From an uncultured Bryobacteraceae bacterium (GTDB lineage Bacteria; Acidobacteriota; Terriglobia; Bryobacterales; Bryobacteraceae), in assembly GCA_938027685.1 (NCBI GenBank), contig CALJAM010000001.1, positions 1 through 64,000 of the forward strand: a stretch of 64,000 nucleotides of DNA, written 5' to 3'. This document shows positions 41,674 to 52,432 of the stretch, one piece after another. The position numbers were made by a program, and so were the translations under genes. Numbering within the stretch: position 1 is the first letter of the stretch; every line of letters begins with the position of its first letter. The notes below the pieces were generated by a model. It was not told the origin of the DNA and ran no database searches. It was given only the letters and a program-made list of their open reading frames with translations.

Positions 41674-43692
41674 ATGGGCTTCCGGCTCGCCGTCAACTAC
41701 CAGCCGCGTGGCGATCAGCAACAGGCCATCGACCAGCTGGTGCGCGGTCTGCTCGAGGGCGAGCCGCATCAGGTCCTGCTGGGCGTCACCGGCTCGGGCA
41801 AGACCTTCACCATGGCGAAGGTCATCGAACGCGTCAATCGGCCGGCCTTGGTGCTCGCCCACAACAAGACCCTCGCCGCGCAACTCTACCACGAATTCAA
41901 GACTTTCTTCCCTTACAACGCGGTCGAGTATTTCGTCAGTTATTACGATTACTATCAGCCGGAGGCTTACATTCCGGCCACGGATACTTACATCGAGAAA
42001 GAGGCTACTATCAACGACGAGCTCGACAAGCTCCGCCTCTCGGCTACGCGCTCGTTGTTCGAACGGCGCGACTGCATCATCGTCGCCAGCGTGAGCTGCA
42101 TTTATGGGCTGGGTTCGCCTGAGGCCTACTACGGAATGCTCCTCATGCTGGAACGGGGGCAGCGCATCAAGCGCGAGCAGATCGTGCGCAGGCTGGTCGA
42201 GATTCTCTACGAGCGCAACGACGAGGACTTCCGCCGCGGCTATTTTCGGGTGCGCGGCGACGTGATCGAAGTGTTCCCCACTTACGAAGACTACGCCTAC
42301 CGGATCGAGCTCTGGGGCGACGAGATCGAAAGCCTGGCGCGCATCGATCCGCTGGACGGGCGGGTGCTGGAGACGTACCAGCGTCTGCCGATTTACCCCA
42401 AGTCGCACTACGTGATGACGGCCGAGACGCGCGAGCAGGCGCTGGCTTCGATCGAAGCCGAGCTGAAGTGGTGGCACGGCGAACTGATCAAGCAGGGCAA
42501 GCTCGTGGAGGCGCAGCGGCTCTGGCAGCGCACCATGTTCGATCTGGAGATGATCCGCCAGATCGGCTACTGCCACGGGATCGAGAATTACTCGCGGCAC
42601 TTTTCGGGGCGGCTGCCCGGCGAGGCGCCGCCCACCCTGCTCGACTATCTGCCGCACGACGCGGTGGTCTTCATCGATGAGAGCCACCAGACGATTCCGC
42701 AGCTCCACGGCATGTACCACGGCGACCGCTCGCGCAAGGAAACACTCGTGGAGTACGGATTCCGGCTGCCCAGCGCGCTCGATAACCGTCCCCTGACCTT
42801 CGAGGAGTTCGAGAACCGGGTCAACCAGGTCATCTACGTCTCCGCCACCCCCGGGCCGTACGAGCTCACCAAGTCGGGCGGGGCGGTGGTGGAGCAGATC
42901 ATCCGTCCCACCGGGCTGGTGGATCCCGAAGTCGAGGTGCGGCCCAGCAAGGGGCAGGTCGATGATCTGCTGAACGAAATCCGTCAGCGGGCGGAGCGTA
43001 ACGAGCGCGTGCTGGTGACCACGCTGACCAAGCGCATGGCCGAGGATCTGGCCGAGTACTACACCGAAGTCGGGGTCCGCTGCCGGTACTTGCACTCGGA
43101 GATCGAAACGCTGGAACGCGTCAAGCTCTTGCGTGACCTACGGCGGGGCGAGTTTGACGTCCTCATCGGAGTCAACCTACTGCGCGAGGGACTCGATCTG
43201 CCTGAAGTCTCGCTCGTGGCCATTCTGGATGCCGACAAGGAAGGGTTCCTGCGCTCCAGCGGAGCCCTCATCCAGACCATCGGGCGCGCGGCGCGTCACA
43301 TCCACGGCAAAGCGATTCTATACGCCGACACGATCACGGACAGCATGCGCACCGCGATCGAAGAAACCAACCGGCGCCGCCGCATCCAGATGCAGTACAA
43401 CCTGGAGCACAACATCACCCCGCAGTCCATCGTGAAACCGATTGACATGAGCCTGGTGGCGGTGGCCGAAGCCGACTATGTGACCGTCCCGGCCGAACCG
43501 GAGATCCCCGAGGCCGAGTTGAGCCCGGAGGAGCTGGAACGGACGATCCGGGAGCTCGAAGCTCGCATGCGCGAGGCCGCCCGCCAGTTCGAGTTCGAGA
43601 AAGCTGCCGAGCTGCGGGATCGAATCAAGGCATTGAAGGCGCGGCTGGTCCTGGAGCCGGTAGGCGTGCTTTCGGGGAGTGAACCCCGGTGA
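41674..43692 (+). CDS. uvrB: Excinuclease ABC subunit B
   Basis: 672 residues, the standard length. [16 protein letters not shown] near residue 37 is the Walker A motif, and [17 protein letters not shown] with [16 protein letters not shown] gives the beta-hairpin that grips damaged [15 protein letters not shown] holds the DEAD-type box; [19 protein letters not shown] and [10 protein letters not shown] are helicase motifs V and VI. The C-terminal UVR motif ([20 protein letters not shown]) binds UvrC. It verifies lesions in nucleotide excision repair. ATG 41674 gives the conserved N-terminus [17 protein letters not shown]; a longer frame to 41536 is not supported. GTGA overlap couples it to the next gene. 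Confidence 0.97.
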   Translation: MGFRLAVNYQPRGDQQQAIDQLVRGLLEGEPHQVLLGVTGSGKTFTMAKVIERVNRPALVLAHNKTLAAQLYHEFKTFFPYNAVEYFVSYYDYYQPEAYIPATDTYIEKEATINDELDKLRLSATRSLFERRDCIIVASVSCIYGLGSPEAYYGMLLMLERGQRIKREQIVRRLVEILYERNDEDFRRGYFRVRGDVIEVFPTYEDYAYRIELWGDEIESLARIDPLDGRVLETYQRLPIYPKSHYVMTAETREQALASIEAELKWWHGELIKQGKLVEAQRLWQRTMFDLEMIRQIGYCHGIENYSRHFSGRLPGEAPPTLLDYLPHDAVVFIDESHQTIPQLHGMYHGDRSRKETLVEYGFRLPSALDNRPLTFEEFENRVNQVIYVSATPGPYELTKSGGAVVEQIIRPTGLVDPEVEVRPSKGQVDDLLNEIRQRAERNERVLVTTLTKRMAEDLAEYYTEVGVRCRYLHSEIETLERVKLLRDLRRGEFDVLIGVNLLREGLDLPEVSLVAILDADKEGFLRSSGALIQTIGRAARHIHGKAILYADTITDSMRTAIEETNRRRRIQMQYNLEHNITPQSIVKPIDMSLVAVAEADYVTVPAEPEIPEAELSPEELERTIRELEARMREAARQFEFEKAAELRDRIKALKARLVLEPVGVLSGSEPR

Positions 43693-44582
43693 AACCCCGG
43701 CCCATCGGCCTGGTCGGTGCAGGATCCCTCAGCCGGTCTTTCCTGGCGCGCTTGCCGGCCCTGCACGAGCGATTGGGACCGGTTCTAGCTCCCTCGCAGC
43801 GTCTGGCCAGCCGCCTCGTGAACGTGCTGCGGGCAGGCCGGGCGGTCGAACGCTATGAGGAACTGGAAGACTCGTCCGTGGTGCTGGTCGCTGTCCCCGA
43901 CAGTCTGCTGCCGCAGGTGGTGGCCGGTTTGGCGGCGGGTGTCTCGGACTGGACCGGCAGGACAGTCCTGCTCTGTGACACTCGCGAAGACTGCCTTGTG
44001 CTGCAAGATCTTGCGAAGCGCGGCGCCGCTACGGCTTCGTTGACCCCCCTTGCCGGCCCCAAGCCGCGCTATATCGTCGAAGGCGACCGGCGAGCCGTGC
44101 GCGAGGCCCGATCGTTGGTTCATGGCAGCGGCGCGCAAGTGTGGGAGATGCCGTGCGGCAACAAACCCTTTTTTTTCGCTGCGCTGACCTTCAGCAGCGG
44201 GGTGCTGCCGGTGGCTGACGCTGCGGCACGCTGCCTGCGGGCTGCGGGTCTACCTGCGCCCGCCTGCACCAGCCTTAACCAGGAGCTACTGGATCGAACT
44301 CTGAGAGCTTACCTGCACGGCGGCCGTAAAGCTTGGGGCGGCGTAGTGGCCGACGGCGACGCTGCACAGGCAGCGCGCGAACTGGCCGCGCTGGAGGGGG
44401 CCGATCCCAGCCTGGCGCGCGCCTACCGTCAACTGGCGCGTTTCGCCCTCGAATGGTTCGAAAGAGACGGGACCTGGTTCGAGCGGATCGCCGCCCCCGG
44501 TTCGCCCCATCCGCTTCGGGGCGCCAGGAAGCCCCGGCCCAGTGGGCAAGCTTGTGCGACCCCTTACGATAGCTCACAATGA
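43689..44582 (+). CDS. Rossmann-fold protein with DUF2520-like C-terminal domain
   Basis: 297 residues. An N-terminal dinucleotide-binding fold ([18 protein letters not shown] at residues 6-23, then [18 protein letters not shown]) is joined to an all-helical C-terminal domain ([18 protein letters not shown], then [13 protein letters not shown]) like the DUF2520 partner of ProC/NADP-oxidoreductase-related proteins. The second-strand loop is short, and the nucleotide preference is not clear. The family function is unknown; a reductase or NAD(P)-binding regulator is inferred. The start is GTG 43689, overlapping the uvrB stop, so translation is coupled. Its stop lies 43 bases before the radical SAM gene. 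Confidence 0.75.
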   Translation: MKPRPIGLVGAGSLSRSFLARLPALHERLGPVLAPSQRLASRLVNVLRAGRAVERYEELEDSSVVLVAVPDSLLPQVVAGLAAGVSDWTGRTVLLCDTREDCLVLQDLAKRGAATASLTPLAGPKPRYIVEGDRRAVREARSLVHGSGAQVWEMPCGNKPFFFAALTFSSGVLPVADAAARCLRAAGLPAPACTSLNQELLDRTLRAYLHGGRKAWGGVVADGDAAQAARELAALEGADPSLARAYRQLARFALEWFERDGTWFERIAAPGSPHPLRGARKPRPSGQACATPYDSSQ

Positions 44583-44625
44583 AGGAAAGGGCTGGCGACG
44601 AAGCACAGCCGGCGGGAGGACAGCG

Positions 44626-45690
44626 TTGCCGACAGATTTCAGTCAGGCTCCGTGGCTCGTCATCTGGGAAGTGACCCGCGCCTGCGATCTGGCCTGCGTG
44701 CACTGCCGCGCCTCGGCCGATCCCATGCGTCATCCCCTCGAACTGGACACCCGGGAAGGCTTCCGGCTGCTCGAGCAAATCCGCCAGTTTGGCGATCCGC
44801 TCATGATTTTTACTGGGGGCGACCCGCTGAAACGCCCCGACCTTTTCGACCTGCTCAGCTACAGCGTCGGGCTCGGACTGCGGACCACCGTGTCGCCGAG
44901 TCCCACGCCCCTGCTTACGGCGGCGGCTGTCGAGCGCTTCCGCGCCTGCGGGGTGGCGCGCATCTCCATCAGCGTCGACGGGCCGGACGCGGAAAGCCAT
45001 GACGGCTTCCGCCGCGTGCCTGGCTCGTTCGCCCGCGCGATGGGCGCGCTGGAAGTGGCGCGAAAAGTCGGGCTCTCCACGCAGATCAACACCACGGTGA
45101 GCCGCCATAACTGGCGCCGCCTGGACGAAATGGCCGACCTGGTCGAACGCTGCGGCGCCCAGATGTGGGACGTGTTCTTCCTGGTGCCGACCGGTCGCGC
45201 GCAGGCCTCCGACGAGCTCACAGCTGCTGAATACGAGCAAGTCTTCGCCTTCCTCTACGAGCGCAGCAAACGCTCGCCCTTCGTGATCAAGACGACGGAG
45301 GCCATGCACTACCGCCGCTACGTCGCTCAGCGGCGCAAGGCAGAGGGCGAAAAACGCCCGCAGCACAGCGACGACAATCCGCTGCACCGTTCCTTGGGCA
45401 TCAACAGCGGCCGCGGATTCGTGTTCATATCGCGGACGGGCGAGATCTATCCGAGCGGCTTCCTGCCCGTCTCCGCGGGCAATGTGCGCCGCCACTCGCT
45501 GCCGGAAATCTACCGCGATTCGCCCCTATTTCACACGCTGCGCGACGTATCCCTGCTGCGCGGCAAGTGCGGACGCTGCCAGTTCAAGACCCTCTGCGGA
45601 GGCTCCCGTTCGCGAGCTTACGCCTTGACGGGCGACTATCTGGGGGAGGACCCGCGCTGCGCCTGGGAGCCCGGCGGCCCCCGCGCCTGA
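44626..45690 (+). CDS. Radical SAM/SPASM-domain protein (TIGR04053-like)
   Basis: 354 residues from TTG 44626, which has GGAGG six bases upstream and gives an N-terminus (PTDFSQAPWLVIWEVTRACDL) typical of this group; an in-frame GTG at 44542 lies within the previous gene. The radical SAM cluster is CDLACVHC near residue 18-25, followed by MIFTGGDPLKRPDLF and ISISVDGPDAESHDGFR. The C-terminal SPASM-type segment has CGRCQFKTLCGG and a final Cys in DPRCAWEP, suggesting one auxiliary Fe-S cluster. Relatives include haem d1/heme-synthesis-like and peptide-modifying enzymes, so the reaction stays open. It follows the uvrB-DUF2520 pair on the same strand, and the SurA-like gene is convergent five bases away. 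Confidence 0.82.
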   Translation: MPTDFSQAPWLVIWEVTRACDLACVHCRASADPMRHPLELDTREGFRLLEQIRQFGDPLMIFTGGDPLKRPDLFDLLSYSVGLGLRTTVSPSPTPLLTAAAVERFRACGVARISISVDGPDAESHDGFRRVPGSFARAMGALEVARKVGLSTQINTTVSRHNWRRLDEMADLVERCGAQMWDVFFLVPTGRAQASDELTAAEYEQVFAFLYERSKRSPFVIKTTEAMHYRRYVAQRRKAEGEKRPQHSDDNPLHRSLGINSGRGFVFISRTGEIYPSGFLPVSAGNVRRHSLPEIYRDSPLFHTLRDVSLLRGKCGRCQFKTLCGGSRSRAYALTGDYLGEDPRCAWEPGGPRA

Positions 45691-45695
45691 GGCGA

Positions 45696-46718
45696 TCACT
45701 TCATCTTGCCCTTGGTCTCCGTAATGCGCCGGGCCAGGTAATTGACCACGCGTGCCTCGTTGCGCGCCACCTCATAATAAGCAGCCCGCAGCAGCTGATC
45801 CTTCCGGTTGAGCAGCGTTTCGCGGATCTCCTGCTGCACGCGGGGGTCGTTGAGATCCCGCTGTCCGGCCGGCTCGCGCGCGATCAGGCGTATGATGCGG
45901 TAGCCTTCGGGCGTGCGGATGATGGGCGAGATCTCGCCGGGCTTCAGGGAGAACAGGATCTTGCGCAGCTCAGCGTCTGCCTTCTCGAAGGCGGACTCGG
46001 GAATGTAACCCACCTCGCCCCCGTTGGCCGCGCTGTTGGGATCCTCGGAGTAATACTGAGCGAGCATGGCGAAATCCTCGCCCGCTTTCAGGCGCGCGGC
46101 GATCATCTCAATTTTCTTGCGGGCCTCGAGCTCGTTCTGGGCCTTGTCGTTCTTGAGATTGCGGACGTTCGGGTCCGGGTAGGGCGTGACCAGGATCTGC
46201 GCCAGCCGGTACTGCGGCTCGGGGCGGTTGAAGCTGGCCTTGTTGGCCTCGTAAAAGTCAGCCACTTCCTTGTCGCTGATCGAGATGTGCGAAGTGATCT
46301 CTCGGTTGAGCAGTTTCTGGATCGACAGGTCGCGGCGCAACTGTCGGCGCAGCTCGTCGAGGGTGAGATGCCGATCGCGAAGCTGCTTTTCGAACTCCTC
46401 TTGGGTCAGACCCGCCCGCAGCTCGTTGACCTTCGCATCCACGTCGGCATCGACGGCCAGCAGGCCCAGTTTCTCGGCGCGCTGAAGCATGATTTCGTTG
46501 TCGATCAGGATGCGCAGCAGTTCGAGTTTCTGGTACCAGATCTGCTCCTCGCTGGCCTGCTCGGGCGGGCTGGGAAACTGGATGCGATAGAAGCGCTCCA
46601 GCTCGTCGTAAGTGATCGCGCGGTCGTTGACCGTGGCCGCGACGCTGGCCGGAGGCGAACGCCGGCAGCCCGCCGCCAGTATAAGCACGATGAGCGCACC
46701 GCTAAGCCAGCGCAGCAC
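45696..46718 (-). CDS. SurA/PpiC-type peptidyl-prolyl isomerase lipoprotein
   Basis: 340 residues. A lipoprotein signal ends with LAAGC (Cys 18), so it should be membrane-anchored in the periplasm. The SurA N-terminal chaperone domain follows ([19 protein letters not shown], then [21 protein letters not shown] in two pieces), and one parvulin domain lies at about 165-280 ([36 protein letters not shown] in two pieces). It helps outer-membrane proteins fold, which is pertinent given the large TonB receptors in this genome. The start ATG overlaps the fabD stop by 17 bases, so the two are coupled. A basic C-terminal tail ([11 protein letters not shown]) follows the last helix. Confidence 0.9.
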   Translation of the reverse strand: MLRWLSGALIVLILAAGCRRSPPASVAATVNDRAITYDELERFYRIQFPSPPEQASEEQIWYQKLELLRILIDNEIMLQRAEKLGLLAVDADVDAKVNELRAGLTQEEFEKQLRDRHLTLDELRRQLRRDLSIQKLLNREITSHISISDKEVADFYEANKASFNRPEPQYRLAQILVTPYPDPNVRNLKNDKAQNELEARKKIEMIAARLKAGEDFAMLAQYYSEDPNSAANGGEVGYIPESAFEKADAELRKILFSLKPGEISPIIRTPEGYRIIRLIAREPAGQRDLNDPRVQQEIRETLLNRKDQLLRAAYYEVARNEARVVNYLARRITETKGKMK

Positions 46719-47634
46719 GGATCTCCTCCAGTTGGGCTGCCTCCGCGAACCGCCAGCAGGGCTTGTCGGGTGCGATGCTGCGCAGCAGGCCGGTCAACAC
46801 GCTGCCCGGGCCCACCTCGACGAAGCGCCCTGCGCCCTTGCTGATGACAGCCTGCACCGACTGTGTCCAGCGCACCGGGCGGACTACCTGCTCGATGAGC
46901 CCCTCGCGTGCTTCCGTTCCGGTGTGGACTTCGCGCGCCTGCCAGTTGTTGATCAAGGGGAAACGCAGGTCGTCGAAGGGGGTCGCGTTCAGGTCCGCCG
47001 CGAGCCTTTGCTGCGCGGGTTTCATGAGCGGGCAGTGGAAGGGTGCGCTGACTGGCAACAGCACGGCGCGCTTGGCGCCGGCCGCGCGCGCCAGCTCCAT
47101 AGCCCGCTGCACCGCACCGGCGTGTCCTGAGATGACGACCTGGTCGGGCGCGTTGAAATTGGCTGCCGTAACCAACTCCAACTGAGACGCCTGCGCCAGG
47201 ATGCTCTCCAGCTTGCCGTCGGGCAGACGGATCAACGCGGCCATCGCACCTACCCCCGGCGGCACGGCCTCCTGCATGTAGCGACCGCGATTGCGCACTA
47301 GTCGCAGCGCGTTGGCGAAAGTGAGACTGCCGGCGGCGACCAGGGCAGAGTACTCGCCGAGACTATGGCCAAGCACGTAATCGGGCAGCAGTCCGTTGTG
47401 TTCGAGCACGCGAAAGGCGGCCACCGAGACGGTCAAGATGGCTGGCTGGGTGTTTTCGGTCAAGCGGAGCTGCTCCTCCGGCCCCTCGAAGCAAAGCCGT
47501 GAGAGGGGAAACCCGAGAACCTGGTCCGCCTCTTCGAACACAGCCCGTGCGACGGGGAAGGTCTCGTAAAGGCTCCTGCCCATCCCCACTTGCTGGGAGC
47601 CCTGACCGGGGAACAGGAAGGCAATCTTGGACAT
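46702..47634 (-). CDS. fabD: Malonyl-CoA-ACP transacylase
   Basis: 310 residues from ATG 47634 ([18 protein letters not shown]), the standard length and N-terminus. The nucleophile is Ser 91 in [10 protein letters not shown], the catalytic His is in the SAPFHCPLM block near residue 199, and the malonyl-binding Arg lies in [10 protein letters not shown] near 117. It loads malonyl onto acyl-carrier protein for fatty-acid synthesis. Other fab genes are not adjacent; instead it precedes a SurA-like gene with a 17-base overlap. TACAAT (47650-47645) lies ten bases before the ATG. The frame extends to 47670 but the earlier starts lack support. Confidence 0.95.
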   Translation of the reverse strand: MSKIAFLFPGQGSQQVGMGRSLYETFPVARAVFEEADQVLGFPLSRLCFEGPEEQLRLTENTQPAILTVSVAAFRVLEHNGLLPDYVLGHSLGEYSALVAAGSLTFANALRLVRNRGRYMQEAVPPGVGAMAALIRLPDGKLESILAQASQLELVTAANFNAPDQVVISGHAGAVQRAMELARAAGAKRAVLLPVSAPFHCPLMKPAQQRLAADLNATPFDDLRFPLINNWQAREVHTGTEAREGLIEQVVRPVRWTQSVQAVISKGAGRFVEVGPGSVLTGLLRSIAPDKPCWRFAEAAQLEEIRAALA

Positions 47635-47644
47635 GCCGCCAACC

Positions 47645-47650
47645 ATTGTA
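47645..47650 (-). promoter_or_regulatory. -10 element of fabD
   Basis: TACAAT on the minus strand, ten bases before ATG 47634, with no clear -35 box and no ribosome-binding site in between. Confidence 0.4.
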
Positions 47651-47719
47651 CGATGCCAATGGGTAACCACCAGGCAGGGCTCAGCGCCTGAATTGGTAGT
47701 CTGCCCAGGAGGCCTCGAA

Positions 47720-50700
47720 GTGCGGCTGACGGAGATTTGCGTTCAGCGGCCGGTGTTCGCGTCCATGCTGATCCTGTTCATCACCGTGCTGGGCGTGTTC
47801 AGTTTCTTCCAGCTCGGCGTGGACCTGTTCCCGCGCACCGACCCGGCCACGGTTTACGTTCGCGTGCGCCTGCCCGGCGCCAGCCCCGAAGAGATGGTCT
47901 CCCAGGTCGTCATGCCGCTCGAGGAAGCCATTTCTTCGGTGAGCGGCATTGACGAGATGCGGGCTATGGTCACCGAGGGCAGCGCCAACCTCATCGTGAC
48001 CTTTGTGCTCGAGCGGGACATCGGCGAGGCGGCTGAGGACGTGCGCGAGAAGGTTGCCGGCGCCATGCGCCGCCTGCCGCCGAACGTGCTGCCGCCGGTG
48101 GTCCAGAAGGCGGATCCCGACCGGGATCCCATCGTCACGCTGGCCGTCAGCGGCCGGCGCAGCCCCAGGGAGCTGACCGAAATCGCCGACAAACAGGTGC
48201 GGCGGGCGCTGGAGACGGTGGACGGCGTCGCTGCCGTGGACATTTCCGGTGGGCGGTACCGGCAGGTCAACGTGTTTGTCGACCTCGACAAGCTGGCGGC
48301 TTACAACCTGACGCCGCAGGACGTCGAGCGCGCCCTCATCGCCGAGAACGTAGAGGCGCCGGGCGGGCGGATCGTGCGCGGTCCTACCGAGGTGGGCGTC
48401 CGTACGCTGGGCCGGGTACAGCACGTGTCGGAGTTCAACGACATCATCGTCAAGAACGTGGCCGGCGCACCCATCCGCATTCGGGATATCGGTCACGCCG
48501 AAGACGGCATGAGCGAGAAGCGCAGCTTCGCCTACCTGAACGACGCGCCGGCGGTGATCCTCGAGGTTCGCCGCCAAGCGGGCACCAATACGGTCAAGGT
48601 GGTGGATGCAGTGCTGGCGCGGCTCAGGACGATCGAGCGGGAGCTGCCGGGCGGCGTCAAGCTCACCGTCGTCCGCGAGCAGGCCACTTACATCCGTAAC
48701 TCGGTCAAGGCCCTCGAGGAACACCTGCTGCTGGGCGCCCTGTTCGCCTCGCTCATCGTGTTTCTGTTCATTCGGGATTTGCGCACCGTGCTGATCGCCG
48801 CGGTGGCCATCCCGACCTCGATCATCGCGAGCTTCACCGTCTTAAAGGCGGCCAATTTCACGCTGAACTCGATGACCCTGTTGGGGCTGACCCTGGCGGT
48901 GGGCATCGTCATCGACGACGCCATCATCGTGCTGGAAAACATATACCGGCACATTCAGGAGAAGGGTTTGCCGGCGCGCGAGGCTGCCATCCACGCCACG
49001 AAAGAGATCTCTCTGGCGGTGATGGCCACCACGCTCTCGCTGGTGATCATCTTCGTGCCCATCGCTTTCATGACAGGCTACGCGCGCCGCTACCTGAATG
49101 AATTCGGCTGGACCATGGCGGCGGCCATCATGATTTCGATGCTGGTGGCCTTCACGCTCACTCCCACGCTGAGCGCGCGTGTGCTCAGGCGCGTGCGCCC
49201 GGCCGACGTCCCCGCCCATGGCGCGCACAGGGGAAGTTTCATCGACCGTCACTACGTCGGCATCCTTTCCTGGTCGCTCGATCACCGCTGGGTGATTGTC
49301 GGTGCGGCGGTCCTCACCTTCGCCTCCACCTTCGTGCTCAATCGCATGATCGGTCGCGACTGGATGCCGCAGGAGGATCAGAACGAGTTGTATGTCTCCC
49401 TGGAGCTGCCCGAAGGTTCCTCGATCGAGGAGACCGAGCGCGTAACCCGTGAGATGGCCCGTCGCATCGCGCGCATCCCCGGCGTCACCACCGTGATCCC
49501 CGCCAGCATGGGCTTCATTGACCGCGTCACCATGGCCCAGATCGGGGTGCTGCTGAAGCCCGCAAGCGAGCGCGAGGACATCAGCACCATGGGGCAGCGG
49601 GTGCGCGAGGCCATCCGCGAATTTGCCTATACGAGGCCGCGCATCAGCTTTCCCAACGCCCTCGGCGGGCGCGAAACCTTTGCTCCCGTGCGAGCCATGC
49701 TGCTCGGCCCGGAGATGGAGACGCTCTTCAACGTGGCGCGGCAGGTGAACCAGGAACTGCTTCAGGTGCCCTCGATCGTCGACGTCAAGGTCAACCTGAA
49801 CCTCAACAACCCCGAACTCCAAGTAGCCATCGATCGTACGCGCGCCTCCGACCTCGGCGTACGCGTCTCCGACATTGCTCGCGCGGTGCGCTTGCTCATG
49901 TCCGGCGACGACGAGATTTCAACCTATAAAGAAGGCTCCGAGCAGTACCCCGTGACGATGCGCCTCCTACCGGGTCAGCGCGACGATCCCGCGGTACTGA
50001 ACCGCATCCTCGTCCCCTCGTCGAGACTCGGCCTCGTCCGACTGGACTCGGTGGCGAAGCTGGAAAGGGGGTTGGGACCCAGCCGCATTGACCGCTTCAA
50101 CCGCCAGTTCGCGGTGAGCCTTTACGGCAACGTGGCTCCCGGGTACAACCTGGATCGCGCAGCCGCCGACACTCAGGCCGCGGTGCAACGAGTCGGCCTG
50201 CCGTCCGGCTACGGACTGGCCTTTTCGGGGCAGGTGAAGATCCTTGAGGAAACCACGACCAACATGATCCTGGCCATCTCGCTGGCCTCGATCTTCATGT
50301 ACATGGTGCTGGCAGCGCAGTTCGAAAGCCTCGTCCACCCGTTCATCATCCTGCTGGCGCTGCCCCTTTCGATCCCCTTCGCCCTGATCTCACTGCTGGC
50401 TACGGGGCGCTCGCTGAACTTGTTCAGCGCCGTGGGAGTGCTTCTGCTATTGGGCATCGTCAAGAAGAACGGCATCCTCCAGATTGACTACATGAACCGG
50501 CTTTACGGTTCGGGCATGCCGCTGCGCGATGCGATTCTCGAGGCTAACCGCGTCAGGCTGCGTCCCATTTTGATGACAACCTTTTCCATCGTCGCCGGCC
50601 TGATACCGACCGCCATCGGCTTCGGCGCCGGTGCGGCGCAGCGCTCGGCCATCGCCGTCACCATCATCGGCGGTCAGACGCTGTGCCTGTTGCTTACCCT

Positions 50701-50800
50701 GCTGATCGTGCCGGTGGCTTACTCGCTGGTGGAGGACGTCAAGGTCTGGCTCGCCGCGCGGCGGGCCGTGCGCGTGCCGGCGCCGGCTCCCGGCGATTGA
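47720..50800 (+). CDS. RND-family efflux permease (AcrB/MdtB-like)
   Basis: 1026 residues, the standard RND length. It has twelve membrane spans in two repeats, each with a large periplasmic loop. Signature blocks are [20 protein letters not shown] at the N-terminus, [20 protein letters not shown] near 395 with the proton-relay Asp-Asp, [12 protein letters not shown] near 472, and [19 protein letters not shown] near 913 with the relay Lys. GTG 47720 has AGGAGG seven bases upstream and is preferred over earlier in-frame codons. It exports drugs, lipids or other hydrophobic compounds by proton antiport. The usual membrane-fusion and outer-membrane channel genes are not adjacent, so partners must be encoded elsewhere. 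Confidence 0.95.
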   Translation: MRLTEICVQRPVFASMLILFITVLGVFSFFQLGVDLFPRTDPATVYVRVRLPGASPEEMVSQVVMPLEEAISSVSGIDEMRAMVTEGSANLIVTFVLERDIGEAAEDVREKVAGAMRRLPPNVLPPVVQKADPDRDPIVTLAVSGRRSPRELTEIADKQVRRALETVDGVAAVDISGGRYRQVNVFVDLDKLAAYNLTPQDVERALIAENVEAPGGRIVRGPTEVGVRTLGRVQHVSEFNDIIVKNVAGAPIRIRDIGHAEDGMSEKRSFAYLNDAPAVILEVRRQAGTNTVKVVDAVLARLRTIERELPGGVKLTVVREQATYIRNSVKALEEHLLLGALFASLIVFLFIRDLRTVLIAAVAIPTSIIASFTVLKAANFTLNSMTLLGLTLAVGIVIDDAIIVLENIYRHIQEKGLPAREAAIHATKEISLAVMATTLSLVIIFVPIAFMTGYARRYLNEFGWTMAAAIMISMLVAFTLTPTLSARVLRRVRPADVPAHGAHRGSFIDRHYVGILSWSLDHRWVIVGAAVLTFASTFVLNRMIGRDWMPQEDQNELYVSLELPEGSSIEETERVTREMARRIARIPGVTTVIPASMGFIDRVTMAQIGVLLKPASEREDISTMGQRVREAIREFAYTRPRISFPNALGGRETFAPVRAMLLGPEMETLFNVARQVNQELLQVPSIVDVKVNLNLNNPELQVAIDRTRASDLGVRVSDIARAVRLLMSGDDEISTYKEGSEQYPVTMRLLPGQRDDPAVLNRILVPSSRLGLVRLDSVAKLERGLGPSRIDRFNRQFAVSLYGNVAPGYNLDRAAADTQAAVQRVGLPSGYGLAFSGQVKILEETTTNMILAISLASIFMYMVLAAQFESLVHPFIILLALPLSIPFALISLLATGRSLNLFSAVGVLLLLGIVKKNGILQIDYMNRLYGSGMPLRDAILEANRVRLRPILMTTFSIVAGLIPTAIGFGAGAAQRSAIAVTIIGGQTLCLLLTLLIVPVAYSLVEDVKVWLAARRAVRVPAPAPGD

Positions 50801-50801
50801 G

Positions 50802-51812
50802 TCACTTGCGGAACCAGTAGAGCAGGATGCCGTAGCCCACGCCGGCTTCATCGGCGGTGCGGGCCAGCTGGAAGGCCATGAATCGCCCGTCGGTCGAGAC
50901 CACGCCGTTGGAGGCCTTGTAACCTTCGAAGTCGTTGAAATAGGTCAGGCGCACGAAATCCTTGCCGGTGCCGTCCAGCCGCAACTTCCAGAGATCGATC
51001 TCACGGAATCCCCCCTTGCGGCCCTGTTGGTGGGCTTGACGGTCGGCCTCGACCAGCGTGTAGCGGCCGTCAGGAAATATCCCTTCGGGCTCGTTGTAGG
51101 TCCCGGGAGCCTGAGAGTGATTGCGGACCTCGCCGGTTTCCAGGTCTATGACCATCACCGAAGCGCAGTCGTTGGGTTCGTAGCAGGTGAAGGTCATCTT
51201 GCGGTCCTCGTCGAAGAAGTCTTGTGCCTCGATTACACAGCTCCGGTCTTTGCTTTCGAAGACGACGCGCCGGTTGATGAGTCGCGGCCCTTCGGGTCCC
51301 GGATCCAGCTCAGCCACCACCAGTCGCGAGGATCCCGGCGGCATCTGGGGGAACTGCGCGCTGGTTTCGGCGAAGCCGATTTTGAGGCTCCGCTTGGAGA
51401 CCGCAGCACCCTCGCTCATTTTCTGGTTGAGCCGAATGGGCCGGGAACCCGGCTGTTTACTCAGGAACCAAAGTTCGTTGTCCCGGGAGCGGCTCGTGCG
51501 AATGTCCTGAAACCGCTCGGGGCCGATCAGAAGATAGTCACCCGTGACCAGATGCATCACGCGCAGGAAAGCCGCGCCGGGAAGGTTGCAGGTCAGACAG
51601 CGGATGATCCGCGTCTTGAGATCGATCACCATGGCGTCGCCGAAGCTCTTGGCCATGAAAGCAACGCGCTGGTTGTCCGGCGAAATGTCGGCGCGTTCGC
51701 CGAAGTAAGTCAGGATTTCGATGTTCGGCGGCAGGGCATCAAGCGGGTTGCCGGTCTTGCGCTGAGCAACCGCCATCGTCGTGCAAGCCAGTAACGCTGC
51801 AAGACTTCGCAT
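50802..51812 (-). CDS. Secreted PD40/TolB-like beta-propeller protein
   Basis: 336 residues from ATG 51812. A short signal peptide (SLAALLACTTMAVAQ) is followed by repeats of the PD40/WD40-like kind: ADISPDNQRVAFMAKSFG, VVSTDGRFMAFQLAR and EPEGIFPDGRYTLVEAD. Together with RLNQKMSEGAAVSKRSLKIG these form an incomplete or atypical propeller. Cys residues in CLTC and CYEPNDC may be disulfide-bonded. Exported TolB-like proteins bind peptides or sugars; no enzyme motif was seen. TATAAT six bases before the ATG predicts a leaderless transcript. The longer frame to 52007 overlaps the divergent gene. It is convergent with the RND pump, with one base between the stops. Confidence 0.7.
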   Translation of the reverse strand: MRSLAALLACTTMAVAQRKTGNPLDALPPNIEILTYFGERADISPDNQRVAFMAKSFGDAMVIDLKTRIIRCLTCNLPGAAFLRVMHLVTGDYLLIGPERFQDIRTSRSRDNELWFLSKQPGSRPIRLNQKMSEGAAVSKRSLKIGFAETSAQFPQMPPGSSRLVVAELDPGPEGPRLINRRVVFESKDRSCVIEAQDFFDEDRKMTFTCYEPNDCASVMVIDLETGEVRNHSQAPGTYNEPEGIFPDGRYTLVEADRQAHQQGRKGGFREIDLWKLRLDGTGKDFVRLTYFNDFEGYKASNGVVSTDGRFMAFQLARTADEAGVGYGILLYWFRK

Positions 51813-51818
51813 GTCGCC

Positions 51819-51826
51819 ATTATAGT
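51819..51826. promoter_or_regulatory. Overlapping divergent -10 elements, PD40 / DinB-like genes
   Basis: ATTATAGT: minus strand TATAAT (51824-51819), six bases before ATG 51812; plus strand TATAGT (51821-51826), 22 bases before ATG 51849. The two hexamers overlap by four bases, so the promoters should exclude each other. Confidence 0.45.
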
Positions 51827-51848
51827 GGCCTTGCGCTAAGCTGGCGGC

Positions 51849-52370
51849 ATGGAGGCCGAACTGGCGCATTTGTTCCTGGATTTCTCCGTGCGCAAGCTCG
51901 AGCAATATGCGGCCCGCATCCGCGACTGCCTGGGGCGGCTCTCCGGGGAGCAGATCTGGCGCCGCGGCGGCGAACACGAAAACGCCGTCGGCAACCTTGT
52001 GCTGCATTTATGCGGAAACTTGCGACAGTGGATCGGGCACGGGGCGGGCGGTCTCGCCGACGTGCGGGAGCGGCCCGCGGAGTTCGCCGCGCGCAGCGGC
52101 CTGTCGCGCGAAGAGCTGGCGGCGCGCTTGGATGAGACCGTTCGCGAGGCGACGGCCGTCTTGCGCGCGCTAACGCCGGCCCGGCTGCTGGAGACTTTGG
52201 TCCTTCAGGGCTATCAGGTCACAGTGCTGGAGGCCGTCTACCACGCCGTGGAGCACTTCTCGCATCACACCGGACAGATCCTTTACGCCACCAAGCAGCT
52301 CACGGGCGAAGATCTCGGATACTATCGCCATCTGGACGTGCCCGGCGCAGCCGGCGATCGCACTCCGTAA
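51849..52370 (+). CDS. DinB-like/DUF1572 four-helix-bundle protein
   Basis: 173 residues, all helical. The metal-site residues of the DinB/YfiT-like superfamily are visible: a His in NLVLHLCGNLRQWI near residue 58 and HAVEHFSHHTGQI near 137-149, in which the HxxEHFSHHTGQ pattern is characteristic of the DUF1572 branch. Members act as metal-dependent thiol transferases (bacillithiol or mycothiol type) or have unknown roles. No relation to DNA polymerase IV, also called dinB. The start is ATG 51849; the predicted -10 lies 22 bases upstream. The C-terminus ends in a Pro/Gly-rich tail. Confidence 0.85.
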   Translation: MEAELAHLFLDFSVRKLEQYAARIRDCLGRLSGEQIWRRGGEHENAVGNLVLHLCGNLRQWIGHGAGGLADVRERPAEFAARSGLSREELAARLDETVREATAVLRALTPARLLETLVLQGYQVTVLEAVYHAVEHFSHHTGQILYATKQLTGEDLGYYRHLDVPGAAGDRTP

Positions 52371-52382
52371 GCTGCGCGACTG

Positions 52383-52398
52383 TGTGACTGCGGTCACG
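52383..52398. promoter_or_regulatory. CRP/FNR-type inverted repeat before the polyferredoxin gene
   Basis: TGTGA, six bases, TCACG: nine of ten positions match the CRP-family consensus half-sites (TGTGA-N6-TCACA), with exact inner arms GTGAC and GTCAC. It lies about 35 bases upstream of ATG 52433. Plausible for redox-dependent control of an electron-transfer protein. Confidence 0.45.
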
Positions 52399-52432
52399 GC
52401 GCAAGGACGCGGCTCCGCCTAGCCTGAAATTG

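Noticed and set aside
41554-43095. 513-codon minus-strand open frame
   Set aside because: Antisense shadow of uvrB, rich in His and Asp with no motif; uvrB has all family motifs.
45567-46844. 425-codon plus-strand open frame
   Set aside because: Antisense to the SurA-like gene; no start signal and no domain.
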